A DNA stretch of 64,000 nucleotides from Micromonospora globbae (GCF_003610785.1 NZ_RAQQ01000001.1:1-64000), one strand, 5' to 3'; positions 1 to 9,163 are shown, counted from the stretch's first letter. The notes: generated from the letters alone by a model not told the origin. Translations and numbers: made by a program.

Positions 1-16
1 TGCGGCCATCGCGCAT
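1..16 (-). CDS. 5' tip of a leftward gene (partial)
   Basis: Only the first few codons of a probable leftward gene lie in the window. On the minus strand an AAGGAG Shine-Dalgarno (26 to 21) precedes an ATG at 16 by 4 nt, and a second in-frame-looking ATG lies at 9. The product cannot be identified. The call rests only on the ribosome binding site and two start codons. Confidence 0.3.
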
Positions 17-188
17 CACTCTCCTTCACTGGGCTTAGCCGTCTCGAAGGATCGCGCGGTGGCCGTCTCCTATCTACCCAACACGCCCATCACGGGCAAG
101 TCGTACACCACTTCCGTGGACGCAACCAAGGGAGGGCACGGCACACCGGCCACCGAACAGCAGAAGAGCGCGGTACACCGGCCACCGA

Positions 189-1142
189 TCAGGAGGAGGG
201 TGCCCGCCGACGGGCGAGGATGGCGAGCGTCTCCCGGCGTACGGCCTCCGGCTCGCGGGTCAGTCGGCGGTGGGTGAAGCGAACGACGAGGATGCCGAGA
301 GCGGCGAGCTGCGCGTCCCGGCGCAGGTCGACCTCGCGTTGACGCGGGTCGCCGTGGGTCGTGGCGCCGTCGAGTTCGATGTTGACGCGCTCGATCTCGG
401 CGTAGAGGTCGAGGTAGACGTTGCGCGTGCCGATCCGGACGGGAACCTGTCGTCGGAACAGCGGCATTCCCGGGCCGGTGAAGACCCGCTCGTGCCCCCA
501 GATCTCGAGCGGGCTGCGGCAGCCCTCGGCGAGCTGGGTCAGCAGCGTCCGGAACACGCCCCGATCCGCGAGCTTCGGCGCCGCCTCCAGCGCGGACATC
601 AGACGCTGCGGCGTGGAAAGCCGGTTGTTGACGGCCCGGATCACGGGTGCCCGCCGCTCACCGGGCGGCAGCAGCGGCCACGAGTCGACGAGGGCCCGTT
701 CGAGTCGGGTCACCGCCATGCCCTGCCGGCGCACGACGTACGGCGGCTGCAGCAGGAAGGTCCGCCGTCGGTGCACCGCCACTCCGGGCCGGCTGCGGAG
801 GCCGACGCCGGCCGGCACGCTCAGGTGCAGCAGGTCGCCGGCCGCCTGCCGGTGCAGTCCCCACACGGCGAGCGCGCTGAGGTGACTGAGCGCAGCGCGC
901 CCGTCGGCCCAGGCGAGGACCGCGCGGTTGCCGAGGGCCGGGTCGAGTCGACCGACGAGCGGGGCGGTCACGGACCGTTGACCCAGCAGGTGCGCCGCCA
1001 CGTACACCTCGGGCAGGACGCGCACCAGCGTCCCGCCGCGACACGCCCGCTCCAGGGTCCACTCCGGCACCACCTGGACGGCCGCCGTCCGAGTCACCAG
1101 TCCGCCGCGTCGCTCGACCAGCTCCGTCAGCACAGGATTCAC
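189..1142 (-). CDS. DUF559 / AbiEi-like endonuclease-fold protein
   Basis: A 317-aa protein of the actinobacterial family annotated as type IV toxin-antitoxin AbiEi-like or DUF559 protein. The N-terminus (LTELVERRGGLVTRTAAV) resembles the winged-helix AbiEi antitoxin start. The last 90 residues (YLDLYAEIERVNIELDG, then LRRDAQLAALGILVVRF) match DUF559, a Vsr/PD-(D/E)xK-like nuclease fold. I chose the GTG at 1142 because the family begins close to this helix; the frame stays open to an ATG at 1316 with no family-like sequence. No cognate AbiEii nucleotidyltransferase is adjacent. The biochemical role of this solitary family is unknown to me, and a defence role is inferred from its neighbours (VapBC, PglW). 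Confidence 0.7.
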   Translation of the reverse strand: MNPVLTELVERRGGLVTRTAAVQVVPEWTLERACRGGTLVRVLPEVYVAAHLLGQRSVTAPLVGRLDPALGNRAVLAWADGRAALSHLSALAVWGLHRQAAGDLLHLSVPAGVGLRSRPGVAVHRRRTFLLQPPYVVRRQGMAVTRLERALVDSWPLLPPGERRAPVIRAVNNRLSTPQRLMSALEAAPKLADRGVFRTLLTQLAEGCRSPLEIWGHERVFTGPGMPLFRRQVPVRIGTRNVYLDLYAEIERVNIELDGATTHGDPRQREVDLRRDAQLAALGILVVRFTHRRLTREPEAVRRETLAILARRRAPSS

Positions 1143-1319
1143 GCCGACGACCGTGTCCGCCCGCCAGTGGATCGGCAACCACGAGCGCCCCACCTGTGGA
1201 CACCCGCCCCCGCTGTGCACAGCCCCCATCACGCCGCCGGATCTGCTATGGCGAGCTACGCCGGCCGCCCATAAGCGCGGTGAGCGGCTCGTAGACCTCA
1301 AGAAGGCGGAGCACAAGGG

Positions 1320-1898
1320 TCAACAGGAGTCACACGTGCCGCTCACGGGAAGCTGGACGAAGCAGGTGGGGCAGACCGGCCGGCGGGGCGGCGGGGTCTG
1401 AGCGCGACGGCGATTGACGGCTGCCTGCAGCTTCGGTGCCAGCGCTGGCACCCCTCCATCTGGCGGTAACGATGCCCCGAAGTGGTGGTAGCAGGCCAGT
1501 CGGGAGCCGGCAGCATGCTCCTCCCGCGCCATCTCGTCTTCCGCTGGTGGCTCGCCAGTGACCCGAAGCACCTCGTCGTACCCCCCGCCCACCATCCCGT
1601 CCTCCGTCCGGACGACGAGCGCCGACAGCGGCGGGTCACCACGGCGGCGCGACTCGTGGATCACTCGGTTGAGCACCTCTCCGATCCAATTCTGAAGCAG
1701 AGCCGAGGTCCGGATGCCGGAGGCAGCGAAGAGTCGGTCGCGGAGCTCGCCGTAGGTGATCGTCGAGTGGTACGTCTGGGCGACATCGACCAGAATGCCG
1801 TAGGCGTGGCGTGCCCAGATATCCCATGCTTCCCGAGCACTGATCCGCTCGCCGCCTTCCCGCCAGTACCCACGCTGCTGCGTCACCTCTGCCTCCAT
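1320..1898 (-). CDS. hypothetical protein with C-terminal CxxC pair
   Basis: Up to 192 aa, not recognised. The N-terminal half (ISAREAWDIWARHAYGILVDVAQTY, ITYGELRDRL) is helical and resembles actinobacterial hypotheticals found near mobile or defence genes. The C-terminus is proline/arginine-rich and ends in CPTC...CDSC, a possible zinc knuckle. The ATG at 1898 has no clear ribosome site. The in-frame GTG at 1886 has GGAGG 5 nt upstream and may be the true start (188 aa). It lies upstream of and codirectional with the DUF559 gene. No function is assigned. Confidence 0.55.
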   Translation of the reverse strand: MEAEVTQQRGYWREGGERISAREAWDIWARHAYGILVDVAQTYHSTITYGELRDRLFAASGIRTSALLQNWIGEVLNRVIHESRRRGDPPLSALVVRTEDGMVGGGYDEVLRVTGEPPAEDEMAREEHAAGSRLACYHHFGASLPPDGGVPALAPKLQAAVNRRRAQTPPPRRPVCPTCFVQLPVSGTCDSC

Positions 1899-2041
1899 TC
1901 GCCATACGCCTCGCGGCTTCGAGCGGAGAGTACGGCCCCCGTACGACCGCGTGCCGATTCGGCAGGAGCCGACCGGCGTTCACCTGGCTTGCAGGCCACA
2001 ACCCAGAGGCGGTCAAACGTCAGCTTGCACGGCTCGGGGCA

Positions 2042-2308
2042 CTATTCGCAGTGCACGCAGGGCTTCAGCGGGCCGCCGACCACGTTCTGTGCCCAGCGCT
2101 CAAGTTCGGCACGGTTGCCACAGACCTTGATGTAGTCCATCGTCCATCTACCACCGTTCGCCGGACCTTCCGCGATCGTCCTACATGTGGCCCGATGCAA
2201 GATCAGGTAGCCGGGGCTGGGGTTGCGATTGGCGTTCACGACATATCCGTCTGGGTTGCGGGAGAGCCAGCTCAGGTATCCGGCGTCATCATCGGCGAAG
2301 CGCTGCAT
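2042..2308 (-). CDS. small conserved hypothetical protein
   Basis: About 88 aa starting MQRFADDDAGYLSWLSRNPDGYV. It contains NPSPGYLILHRATCRTI and ends in CVHCE. Small proteins of this pattern (an aromatic-rich start, an HRATC motif and a terminal CxxC) recur in actinomycete genomes without known function; I recognise the pattern only. The Cys/His residues could bind zinc. An upstream in-frame ATG at 2332 exists but the conserved block begins at 2308. Confidence 0.55.
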   Translation of the reverse strand: MQRFADDDAGYLSWLSRNPDGYVVNANRNPSPGYLILHRATCRTIAEGPANGGRWTMDYIKVCGNRAELERWAQNVVGGPLKPCVHCE

Positions 2309-2467
2309 GCCAAACATGATGAGCCCGAGCAACCTGGCCTGGAAAGAGTCCGCTGGCCCGGACCCACTCGTCCGCTTCCTGCATCACCGATCGGAGCCGT
2401 CAAACCACACAAGATGCCGGTGCCTCGCCGTGGGCCTCGTCGAGGCGGACCAGGCGTGGCCCGAGGG

Positions 2468-2497
2468 TGATATCAAGAACAAGCTTCCCTGATATCA
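2468..2497. promoter_or_regulatory. twin TGATATCA palindromes, candidate VapBC operator
   Basis: The 8-bp palindrome TGATATCA occurs at 2468-2475 and again at 2490-2497, so the centres are 22 bp apart, about two helical turns. The second copy overlaps a plausible -10 (TATCAT, 2493-2498) upstream of the vapB GTG at 2536. VapBC complexes typically bind paired palindromes at their own promoter, so autoregulation is the simplest reading. Confidence 0.6.
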
Positions 2498-2535
2498 TCG
2501 GCGCTGATCGGCTGCCAACAGAAGGAGGTCGCACG

Positions 2536-2745
2536 GTGTCGCGAACGATCCTGGACGTAGACGACGACCTGCTCGCGGAAGCCGCGAAGATCCTCGGCAC
2601 CACGACGAAGAAGGCGACGGTCAACGCGGCTCTCGAGGCCGTGGTCAACCGGGAGAAGCGGCGCGAGTTCGCCGACTGGCTCAAGACCGGCGGTCTTCCG
2701 GACCTGACCGGTGGAACGGGCACGGCCAAGCCGGACGCGGCGTGA
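2536..2745 (+). CDS. vapB: VapB-type antitoxin
   Basis: A 69-aa antitoxin. It begins MSRTILDVDDDLLAEAAKILG and contains TTTKKATVNAALEAVVN, the ribbon-helix-helix-like N-terminus typical of the VapB/DUF2191 group. The acidic and Pro/Gly tail should wrap the VapC toxin. The GTG at 2536 follows GAAGGAGG (2521-2528). Its TGA overlaps the vapC GTG (2742-2745), indicating translational coupling. It probably represses its own promoter through the twin palindrome upstream. Confidence 0.85.
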   Translation: MSRTILDVDDDLLAEAAKILGTTTKKATVNAALEAVVNREKRREFADWLKTGGLPDLTGGTGTAKPDAA

Positions 2746-3161
2746 GCCGAGAGCTCTACCTCCTCGACAAGTCGGCGCTCGCCCGGTGGCCCAAGCCCGC
2801 CGTCGCACCCGTGCTCGATGAGTTGTCCGACCGGGGGCTACTGGCGGTGTGCGGCGTGGTCGAGATCGAGGTGATCCACAGCGCCCGTACGGCCAAGGAG
2901 GCGCAGCGCGCCCGTTGGCTGCTGGGCGGCTTCCGCTGGCTGGCCATGCCGGACGAGATCTGGGACCGGGCGATCGACGTCCAGGTCCAGGCGCTCCACA
3001 AGGGCAACCACCGAGCCCTGTCGATGGCAGACCTCCTGATCGCCGCCACCGCCGAACGCCACGACGCCACGGTGCTGCACTATGACGGCGACTTCGACAT
3101 GATCACGGCGATCACCGGCCAGCCAACCGCCTGGGTCGTTCCTCCGGGCTCAGCTGATTGA
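2742..3161 (+). CDS. vapC: VapC-type PIN-domain toxin
   Basis: A 139-aa PIN-domain ribonuclease. The acidic metal-binding residues expected of VapC are visible: D9 (LLDKSAL), E41/E43 (VVEIEVIH), D97 (SMADLLIA) and D115/D117 (YDGDFD). VapC toxins cleave tRNA or rRNA in a Mg-dependent manner and are neutralised by VapB. The GTG start overlaps the antitoxin stop by 4 bp (GTGA). The full set of acidic residues suggests an active toxin; the RNA target cannot be inferred from sequence. Confidence 0.88.
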   Translation: MSRELYLLDKSALARWPKPAVAPVLDELSDRGLLAVCGVVEIEVIHSARTAKEAQRARWLLGGFRWLAMPDEIWDRAIDVQVQALHKGNHRALSMADLLIAATAERHDATVLHYDGDFDMITAITGQPTAWVVPPGSAD

Positions 3162-3170
3162 TCCACGGGG

Positions 3171-6100
3171 TCAGGACGCGGCCACGGCGCTGCGGTGGGC
3201 GTTGACGACCCAGGCGTCGGGCAGGGCGATCCACTCGTTGTCGCCCACCCGCACCACGGCACCGTCCAGCTTGGGCAGCATCCCCGGGTCCTCGGTCGGG
3301 CAGAGCAACCACACGTCCCCCGCGCCGCCGCGTGCCGCGTCGGCCAGCTCGTAGAGCCGCTCCATCGCCCGGTACCGCGCCAGCACCGCCGCGTCGTGCA
3401 GCAGCACCGGTCCTTCACCGGGCGACAGCGCCGCCCGCAGCGCCGGAACGGCGAGGTCCCACGCCTGCTCGACGTACTCGCCCAGCTTGATGGCGCCCCG
3501 CGAGCCCGGCTCGGCGATGTCCGCACCCAGCACCGTCTCCCACGTGGGCTTCGGGCGGGCGTCGACCAGGCCACGCAGCTCCCGCAGGAACACCGCCGCC
3601 ACGTTGACCGGCCGGGCGTCGAAGCGCCGGACCAGCTCTTCCCGCGCCGGCACGTACCGGTTGAGGCGTACCGTCAGCGCCCGGAACCCGCCCGCGGACC
3701 TGGCGCCGGTCAGCCGCTCCTCGGCCCGCATCGCCGCCGCCAGCTCCGGCGACTCGGCCGCCCACCGGCTCGGCGCGCTCGTCGCCGACGGGCGGCGCTG
3801 GATGATCGACATCGACGACGAGGCGTTGCGGGGTGGCGGCACATACCGGTCGCGGTCCCAGCGCAGATCGAAGCCGGCCTCGGCGAGCAGTCGGTCCAGC
3901 TTCGGGCGCGACGGCAGCGGCGCCAGCTCCGGGAACCGCGCCTCCACCCGCTGGACGACCTGCTCCGGGGTCAGCCCGCGCCGCCCCTCGGGGGTCGTCG
4001 CCGGGGGTACCACGCCGGCCTGCGCGAGCCGCAGGGCGCGTACCGGGTCGAGGTCACGCGGGTACAGCTCCAACCGCGCGGTCGCCGCGGCCCGTTCGGA
4101 GGCGGCCGCGGCGAGCAGCACCCGACGCCGCTCGTCGATGACGTCGGCCGCGCCGCCGGGCGCGGTCACCGCCGCGAGGGTACGCAGCACGGTCGCCGCG
4201 CTGGGCAGCACCTCGCTGGCCGCGAGCTTGTCGGCGGCCTTGCCGAGCGCGTCGGCGTAGTCGAGCAGCGCCGGCGCGGCCGGGGTGTCGGGGGCGTCGT
4301 CCTCCCCCGCCTCGAGGGCCACGAGCAGGCGGTCGCCGCGCGGGTGCGGCTTCCCGTCGATGTCGCCGCGGGCGTGCCGGCGCAGCAGCAGCCGGGGCTC
4401 CTCCTCCAGCGCGTCGATCTCGACGGCGGCGCGGACGGCGGCGACCGCCACGGCGAGCCGCAGCTCGTCCCCGGTGCGCACCGACCCGCGGCTGACGAGC
4501 AGCGCCGCGGCCAGCTCGGCGACGCCCATCACCCGCCCGCCGTCGCGCAGCAGCTCGATGATCTGGGTACGCACGCTGCGGACCACGGGCAGGCCGTGCC
4601 AGCGCTTGCGTTGTTTGCCGAGGATCTGCGCGATGCGCGCCGGCGTGACGTCCAGGCGCTTGGCGACGAGCGGGTGCTGCGGCCACAGCGGCAGGTCCGG
4701 TAGCGCGCCGGAGGAGTCGGGCAGGTGCAGCAGCAGCCGTGTCCCTTCCACGTCCTTCGGGTTGCGACTCGACGGGATGAGGAGCGTGGCGATGGCGTCG
4801 AGGCCGACGCGTACCAGATCGGTGTCGCCGCCGACGGCGGTGGTCTCGGTGGCCACCTCGGCGGTGGCCTCTTTGCGGGCGGCGGCCGAGGTGGGAATGG
4901 TCTCGCGCTCCCCCAGCCGGGTGCGCCACTCCTTGACCCGGCGCTGCAGCTCCTGCCGTGTCTTGGCGCCGAGGCCGGGCAGGTGGGCGAGCTTGTTGGC
5001 GACGGTGAGCAACTCGCCGACGGTGGTGGCGTCGAGCCGGTGGGCGGCGGAGACCGCGCGCGGGGTGAGCCCGGCGGCCTCCAGGGCCGTGGCGCGGGTG
5101 GCCTTGGCCGCCGCCTCCTCACGCGCCTTCGCGGCGGCCTGCTCGTCCGGCTCGTCCGCCTCGATCTCCGGATGGTCGGTGCCGACCGGCGCGCTGGCGT
5201 CGGAGCGGCGGAACACCTGCTGCCAGGCGTCGCGCATGTCCTTCAGTGCGGCGAACCGGCGGCGGTGGTCGCGGTGCAGCGCCTGGTGGAAGAACTCCAC
5301 CAGGCCGTCGCGGATCGCCGGGTCGAACGCCTCGACGGCCAGCACGGGCGGGCCGTCGGTGAGCTGCGGTTCCGTGCCGCCGTCACCCCAGATCGGCAGT
5401 TCACCGGACGCCATCTCGTGCAGGGTGACGGCGAGGGCGTACCACTCAGCGTGCTTGTCGTAGACCTGGCGGCTGGCGGTGCCGAGGAACGGGTCGAGAT
5501 AACGCGGGGTGCCGGCGGTGAGTTCCTTGACGGAGACCCCGGCCAGGGAGAAGTCGAAGAGAACGAGCTGGCGGGTGCGGTTCGGGCGTACCCGGATGGC
5601 GATGTTGTCCGGCTTGATGTCGCGGTGGTAGACGCCCTCGCCCTCCAGGTAGTCCAGCGCGCCGAACAGGTAGTCGCTGTAGGTCTCCAGCTCATCGACC
5701 GTGAGCCGGCCGTCGTCGCGCAGCTTGCGGGCCAGGGTCAGCTCGCCGGCGTGCTCGAGGACGATCACCGTACGGTTGGCGATCTGCAGCGGTTCGGGCC
5801 GGGCGAGCCGGATCACGCGCGAATCGGTGAGCGGCCGGAGCACCCGCGCCTCATGGGCCAGCCGGGCGCCCTTCTCGTCGGAGAGGCCGACCTTGAGCAC
5901 CTCGTCCTTGCCGGTGCGCTCGTTGTGGGCGAGGAAGGCCCGGCAGGTCGAGCCGGTGCCCAGCCGCTTCTTGATTCTCCATTCGCCGACCAGGTCGCCG
6001 CCGCGGGCTTCGAGCGGGTCGCTCTCCTCCGGTTCCGGCTCCTCGGGATGCACGGAGGCCGGCGGCGGAGCGGTGAGTTCGTTCTCGACCTCTTCGAGCA

Positions 6101-7592
6101 TCTCGACGAACTCGCTGACGGTGGTGAGGCGCTGCGTCGGCACCGGGGCCGTCGCGGCCTGGACCATCTCGTCGGCGAACTCGGTGATGCCGTCGGCCGC
6201 CGACGAGGGCCGCAGGCCGTTGTCGCGGGCGATCCGCGACAGCAACTCCTGGCGCTTCGCCGCCGGCGGCTGGCCGGTGAGGATCAGGTACGCCAGTGCG
6301 CCCAGCCCGAAGACGTCCATCGCCACCGGGTCCGGGCGGGGCGCGGTCAGCTCCGGCGCGAGGTACGCCTCGGCGGAGAGCTCGATGTGCGCCGCCGCGT
6401 GGGACGAGAGCGTGACCGGGTCACCGCTGCTGCCGCCCGCCGAATCGGCCGCGCGGGTGGCGGTCTGCCAGTCGCTGATCTGCAACTGCGGGACCAGCCA
6501 CGCCTCCTCCTCGCTGCCGCCACGCCGCCTGGGCCCGGGCGTGACGAGGACGCTGCGGGCGGAGAGGGCGCGGTGATGCAGGTGACGCCCGTGGGCGTAC
6601 GCGACGGCTTCCGCGAGCTGGCGGATCATCGCGAGGCGGCTCAGGGGGTCGAGCCTGTCGCCGTACTGGGCCATGTAGTGGTCGAGCCGCATCGCGCGGG
6701 GATCGTGGCGGAAGATCAGCGCGGGTCCGGCCTCGTGCGACTCCATCGAGTCGACCCGGACGATGCCGGGGTGGTTGATGCCGTGCAGCACCATCATCTC
6801 GCGCTTTGCGGCGCGCTCGATGCTCGCTCGTTCGGCCTGCACTGCGTTGCGCTCGACGAGGTAGATGCGGATGCGCCGGTGCTCGCGTTCGAGGTCGCGG
6901 TGGCGGGCGTGGTGGTCCTGCCAGGTGGGGCCGAGGTCGAACGGTCGCGGCTCCAACTCCCACGAGCCGACCTGGTAGTGCTTCCGGCTGCGCGCGATAC
7001 CGACGGTGTGCAGCAGGTCGGGCAGGGCCGCGGACAGCTCCTTCGTGACGCGGTGGCGCTCATCCAGCGGAGGGCGCTCCAGCAGCGAGCGGATGGTGGG
7101 TAGCGGGCCGGGCTGGTGCCCGGAGGCCGGTTCAGGCCCGTAGACGCCGTGCAGGTGGTGCTCGGAGAGCGCGACGTGCAGGCCCGGCTTGGACAGGAAC
7201 ACCGCCGCCTGGACGAACGGGATTTTGACCTTCTGTCCCTTCCGCTGGTCGGCGGCGATCTGGAGCAGGGACTTCAGCCTCTTGGCCTTGGCGTCCGCCA
7301 GATGCAGCGGGTTGTCGAAGGTTCGCGTGCCGCTCGGGTTGGAGAGGATCCAGTTGGAGCCGCTGGAGACCAGCCGCCCCGTCAGGCTCTTGATCTCGAT
7401 GAGGTAGAGCCCGCCCGGGCCTGCCACCAGGAGGTCCACCTCGTACGGGTGACCGGTCTGTGCCGTGAAGGTGAAGTTCGACCAGGCGCGGTACGGCTCC
7501 CTGTCCGGCAGCAACGCCTGGACGTGCGCCAGCGCCTCCCGCTCGTGCGTGAACTGCGACGGGGTGATCGTCGTCCACCGGCCCTCCTGCAT
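3171..7592 (-). CDS. pglW: PglW-type protein: NERD nuclease domain plus tandem Ser/Thr kinase domains
   Basis: 1473 aa, close to the size of PglW (about 1500 aa) from phage growth limitation/BREX type 2. Residues 10-130 are a NERD domain with E51-x-D53 and E66-x-K68 of the PD-(D/E)xK core. A first kinase-like domain (about 220-490) has HHRA instead of HRD near residue 340, so it is probably a pseudokinase. A second kinase (about 540-780) has a glycine loop (LGTGSTC), Lys in VLKVG, an intact YHRDIKPDN near 652 and DFS instead of DFG near 680. A helix-hairpin-helix (LPGLGAKT) follows near 880, then a long Ala/Arg-rich C-terminus. None of PglX, PglY or PglZ lies in the window; vapBC is convergent 9 bp away. 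Whether it acts alone or with distant partners is unknown. Confidence 0.85.
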   Translation of the reverse strand: MQEGRWTTITPSQFTHEREALAHVQALLPDREPYRAWSNFTFTAQTGHPYEVDLLVAGPGGLYLIEIKSLTGRLVSSGSNWILSNPSGTRTFDNPLHLADAKAKRLKSLLQIAADQRKGQKVKIPFVQAAVFLSKPGLHVALSEHHLHGVYGPEPASGHQPGPLPTIRSLLERPPLDERHRVTKELSAALPDLLHTVGIARSRKHYQVGSWELEPRPFDLGPTWQDHHARHRDLEREHRRIRIYLVERNAVQAERASIERAAKREMMVLHGINHPGIVRVDSMESHEAGPALIFRHDPRAMRLDHYMAQYGDRLDPLSRLAMIRQLAEAVAYAHGRHLHHRALSARSVLVTPGPRRRGGSEEEAWLVPQLQISDWQTATRAADSAGGSSGDPVTLSSHAAAHIELSAEAYLAPELTAPRPDPVAMDVFGLGALAYLILTGQPPAAKRQELLSRIARDNGLRPSSAADGITEFADEMVQAATAPVPTQRLTTVSEFVEMLEEVENELTAPPPASVHPEEPEPEESDPLEARGGDLVGEWRIKKRLGTGSTCRAFLAHNERTGKDEVLKVGLSDEKGARLAHEARVLRPLTDSRVIRLARPEPLQIANRTVIVLEHAGELTLARKLRDDGRLTVDELETYSDYLFGALDYLEGEGVYHRDIKPDNIAIRVRPNRTRQLVLFDFSLAGVSVKELTAGTPRYLDPFLGTASRQVYDKHAEWYALAVTLHEMASGELPIWGDGGTEPQLTDGPPVLAVEAFDPAIRDGLVEFFHQALHRDHRRRFAALKDMRDAWQQVFRRSDASAPVGTDHPEIEADEPDEQAAAKAREEAAAKATRATALEAAGLTPRAVSAAHRLDATTVGELLTVANKLAHLPGLGAKTRQELQRRVKEWRTRLGERETIPTSAAARKEATAEVATETTAVGGDTDLVRVGLDAIATLLIPSSRNPKDVEGTRLLLHLPDSSGALPDLPLWPQHPLVAKRLDVTPARIAQILGKQRKRWHGLPVVRSVRTQIIELLRDGGRVMGVAELAAALLVSRGSVRTGDELRLAVAVAAVRAAVEIDALEEEPRLLLRRHARGDIDGKPHPRGDRLLVALEAGEDDAPDTPAAPALLDYADALGKAADKLAASEVLPSAATVLRTLAAVTAPGGAADVIDERRRVLLAAAASERAAATARLELYPRDLDPVRALRLAQAGVVPPATTPEGRRGLTPEQVVQRVEARFPELAPLPSRPKLDRLLAEAGFDLRWDRDRYVPPPRNASSSMSIIQRRPSATSAPSRWAAESPELAAAMRAEERLTGARSAGGFRALTVRLNRYVPAREELVRRFDARPVNVAAVFLRELRGLVDARPKPTWETVLGADIAEPGSRGAIKLGEYVEQAWDLAVPALRAALSPGEGPVLLHDAAVLARYRAMERLYELADAARGGAGDVWLLCPTEDPGMLPKLDGAVVRVGDNEWIALPDAWVVNAHRSAVAAS

Positions 7593-7883
7593 GCGAGGAT
7601 CCTAGAACCTGCTGCCTGGCTGGCGCCCTCCGTCCGGGGCGCGCGGGACGTCGCGTCCGCTGTGTGGCGAGCTGACCTGTTCCGGCGAGCCGCCGGGACG
7701 AAGCCGGGGCCACCGTGCCCCTCATGGTTGAGCCCGGTGTCGGTCACCAGCGCCGCGCCACGCGCAGATGCTCAAGCCGAGGTCAAAGCCTGCCGCCGAC
7801 TCCGGCACGGCCCTGGTGATGAGTTGTCGCGCCCGTACCCGTCATACCTACGACAGGCCACGACGAGGCGGAAGGATGACGTG
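7593..7883. other. intergenic region, pglW / sigma factor
   Basis: About 290 bp between the divergent pglW and sigma-factor starts. I see no credible gene here. It must hold both promoters, but no strong palindrome or unambiguous -35/-10 pair stands out. Confidence 0.5.
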
Positions 7884-8882
7884 ATGAACGCGGACACGCG
7901 GCTGGAGGAGCTGGGCGTGAGCGGTCTGGGCGAGGTCGACGAGGCGGCGTTCTCGGGGCTGGCGGAGCGGCACCGGCGGGAGCTGCACGTGCACTGCTAC
8001 CGGATGCTCGGGTCGTTCGAGGACGCCGAGGACACCGTGCAGGAGACCTTCCTGCGTGCCTGGCGGCGGCGGGAGACCTTCGAGGGACGGTCGACGTTCC
8101 GGGCCTGGTTGTACCGGATCGCCACCAACGCCTGCCTCGACCTGCTCGCCAAGTGCCGCCCGGAGCCCGCGACCGGCGGCGAGGTGCGGTGGCTGCAGCC
8201 CTACCCGGACCGGCTCCTCGACGAGCTGCCCGCGGGCGACGCGGACGAGCCGGAGACCGTCGCCGTCGCGCGGGAGACGATCGAGCTGGCGTACCTCGTC
8301 GCGGTCCAGCACCTCGCGCCGCGCCCGCGGGCCGTGCTCATCCTGCGGGACGTGCTCGGCTGGCCGGCGAAGGACGTCGCGGAACTCCTCGGGGTCTCCG
8401 TCAACTCCGTGAACAGCGCGCTGCAACGGGCCCGTGCCGGCATGCGGGAGCACCTGCCCGCCGAGCGGCAGGACTGGACCGGCGGCGAGGGGGACGCCGG
8501 GACGCGTGAGCTGGTACGTCGCTACACCGACGCCAGCGTGGCCACGGACATCGACGGGCTCGCCGCACTGCTGCGCGACGACGTCCGCTGCTCGATGCCG
8601 CCCACGCCGGGCCTGCGCGTCGGCCGCGACGCCGTGGTGAACGACTGGGTCAACGACGGCTTCGAGGACCTGGGGCGCCTGCGCGCCGTCCAGACCTCGG
8701 TGAACCGGCAGCCCGCCGTCGCCTTCTACCTGTGGCGCAAGCAGGAGGGCGCGTACCTGCCGCTGACCATCGACGTCCTGCGGATCAGCGGCGGGACGAT
8801 CACCGAGATCATCACGTTCCACGACGACCAGTTCCCGCGCATCGGGCTGCCGGAGCGCCTGCCGGCGGACGGCACCGAGTAG
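7884..8882 (+). CDS. ECF-type RNA polymerase sigma factor with C-terminal SnoaL/NTF2-like domain
   Basis: A 332-aa sigma-70 family factor of the group annotated TIGR02960/SigG-like. Region 2 is clear (HCYRMLGSFEDAEDTVQETF, then FRAWLYRIATNACLDLL, about residues 30-95). Region 4 follows (LPPRPRAVLILRDVL-like segment, AELLGVSVNSVNSALQRAR, about 135-190). Residues 205-332 form a SnoaL-like NTF2 fold. In related ECF sigma factors such a tail replaces a separate anti-sigma factor. The ATG at 7884 is preceded by GGAAGGA. The next two genes overlap or abut, so it probably heads a three-gene operon whose expression it may also drive. Confidence 0.88.
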   Translation: MNADTRLEELGVSGLGEVDEAAFSGLAERHRRELHVHCYRMLGSFEDAEDTVQETFLRAWRRRETFEGRSTFRAWLYRIATNACLDLLAKCRPEPATGGEVRWLQPYPDRLLDELPAGDADEPETVAVARETIELAYLVAVQHLAPRPRAVLILRDVLGWPAKDVAELLGVSVNSVNSALQRARAGMREHLPAERQDWTGGEGDAGTRELVRRYTDASVATDIDGLAALLRDDVRCSMPPTPGLRVGRDAVVNDWVNDGFEDLGRLRAVQTSVNRQPAVAFYLWRKQEGAYLPLTIDVLRISGGTITEIITFHDDQFPRIGLPERLPADGTE

Positions 8883-9163
8883 TGCCGGTGTGGACGCTCG
8901 CGCTGCGCGGCGGCGAGCGGGTCGCGGTGGTCGCCGCGCAGTGGTCCGACGCGTTCGGCGTCGTCACCCGGGGACGGGTGCAGCTGGAGCTGCGGGACGG
9001 CGAACCCGGGCCGGTCCTCGGACGCGACGCCGGGTTCTGGCTCCGCGGCACCGGCGTCCGGGCCCTGCGGAACCCCGACCGCCGCACAGCGAAGGTGCGC
9101 ATCGTCACCCCCAGGACCCCCAGCTACCGATTGACGGAGGAACGACATGAACAGCGTGGATGA
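8882..9163 (+). CDS. small cupin-like hypothetical protein
   Basis: 93 aa, read from a GTG whose first base is the last base of the sigma-factor stop (TAGTG). The pattern is beta-rich: TLALRGGERVAVV, then VQLELRDG, then GFWLRGTGVRALRNP and VRIVTPR. This could be a short cupin or double-stranded beta-helix domain, but no metal-binding His set is evident. The 1-bp overlap with the sigma gene and 17-bp overlap with the next gene argue that it is a real operon member. Function unknown. Confidence 0.5.
   Translation: MPVWTLALRGGERVAVVAAQWSDAFGVVTRGRVQLELRDGEPGPVLGRDAGFWLRGTGVRALRNPDRRTAKVRIVTPRTPSYRLTEERHEQRG

Noticed and set aside
3171..7592. A complete BREX/Pgl system
   Set aside because: Only the PglW-like component is present; no methyltransferase, phosphatase, ATPase or protease partner is encoded in the window.
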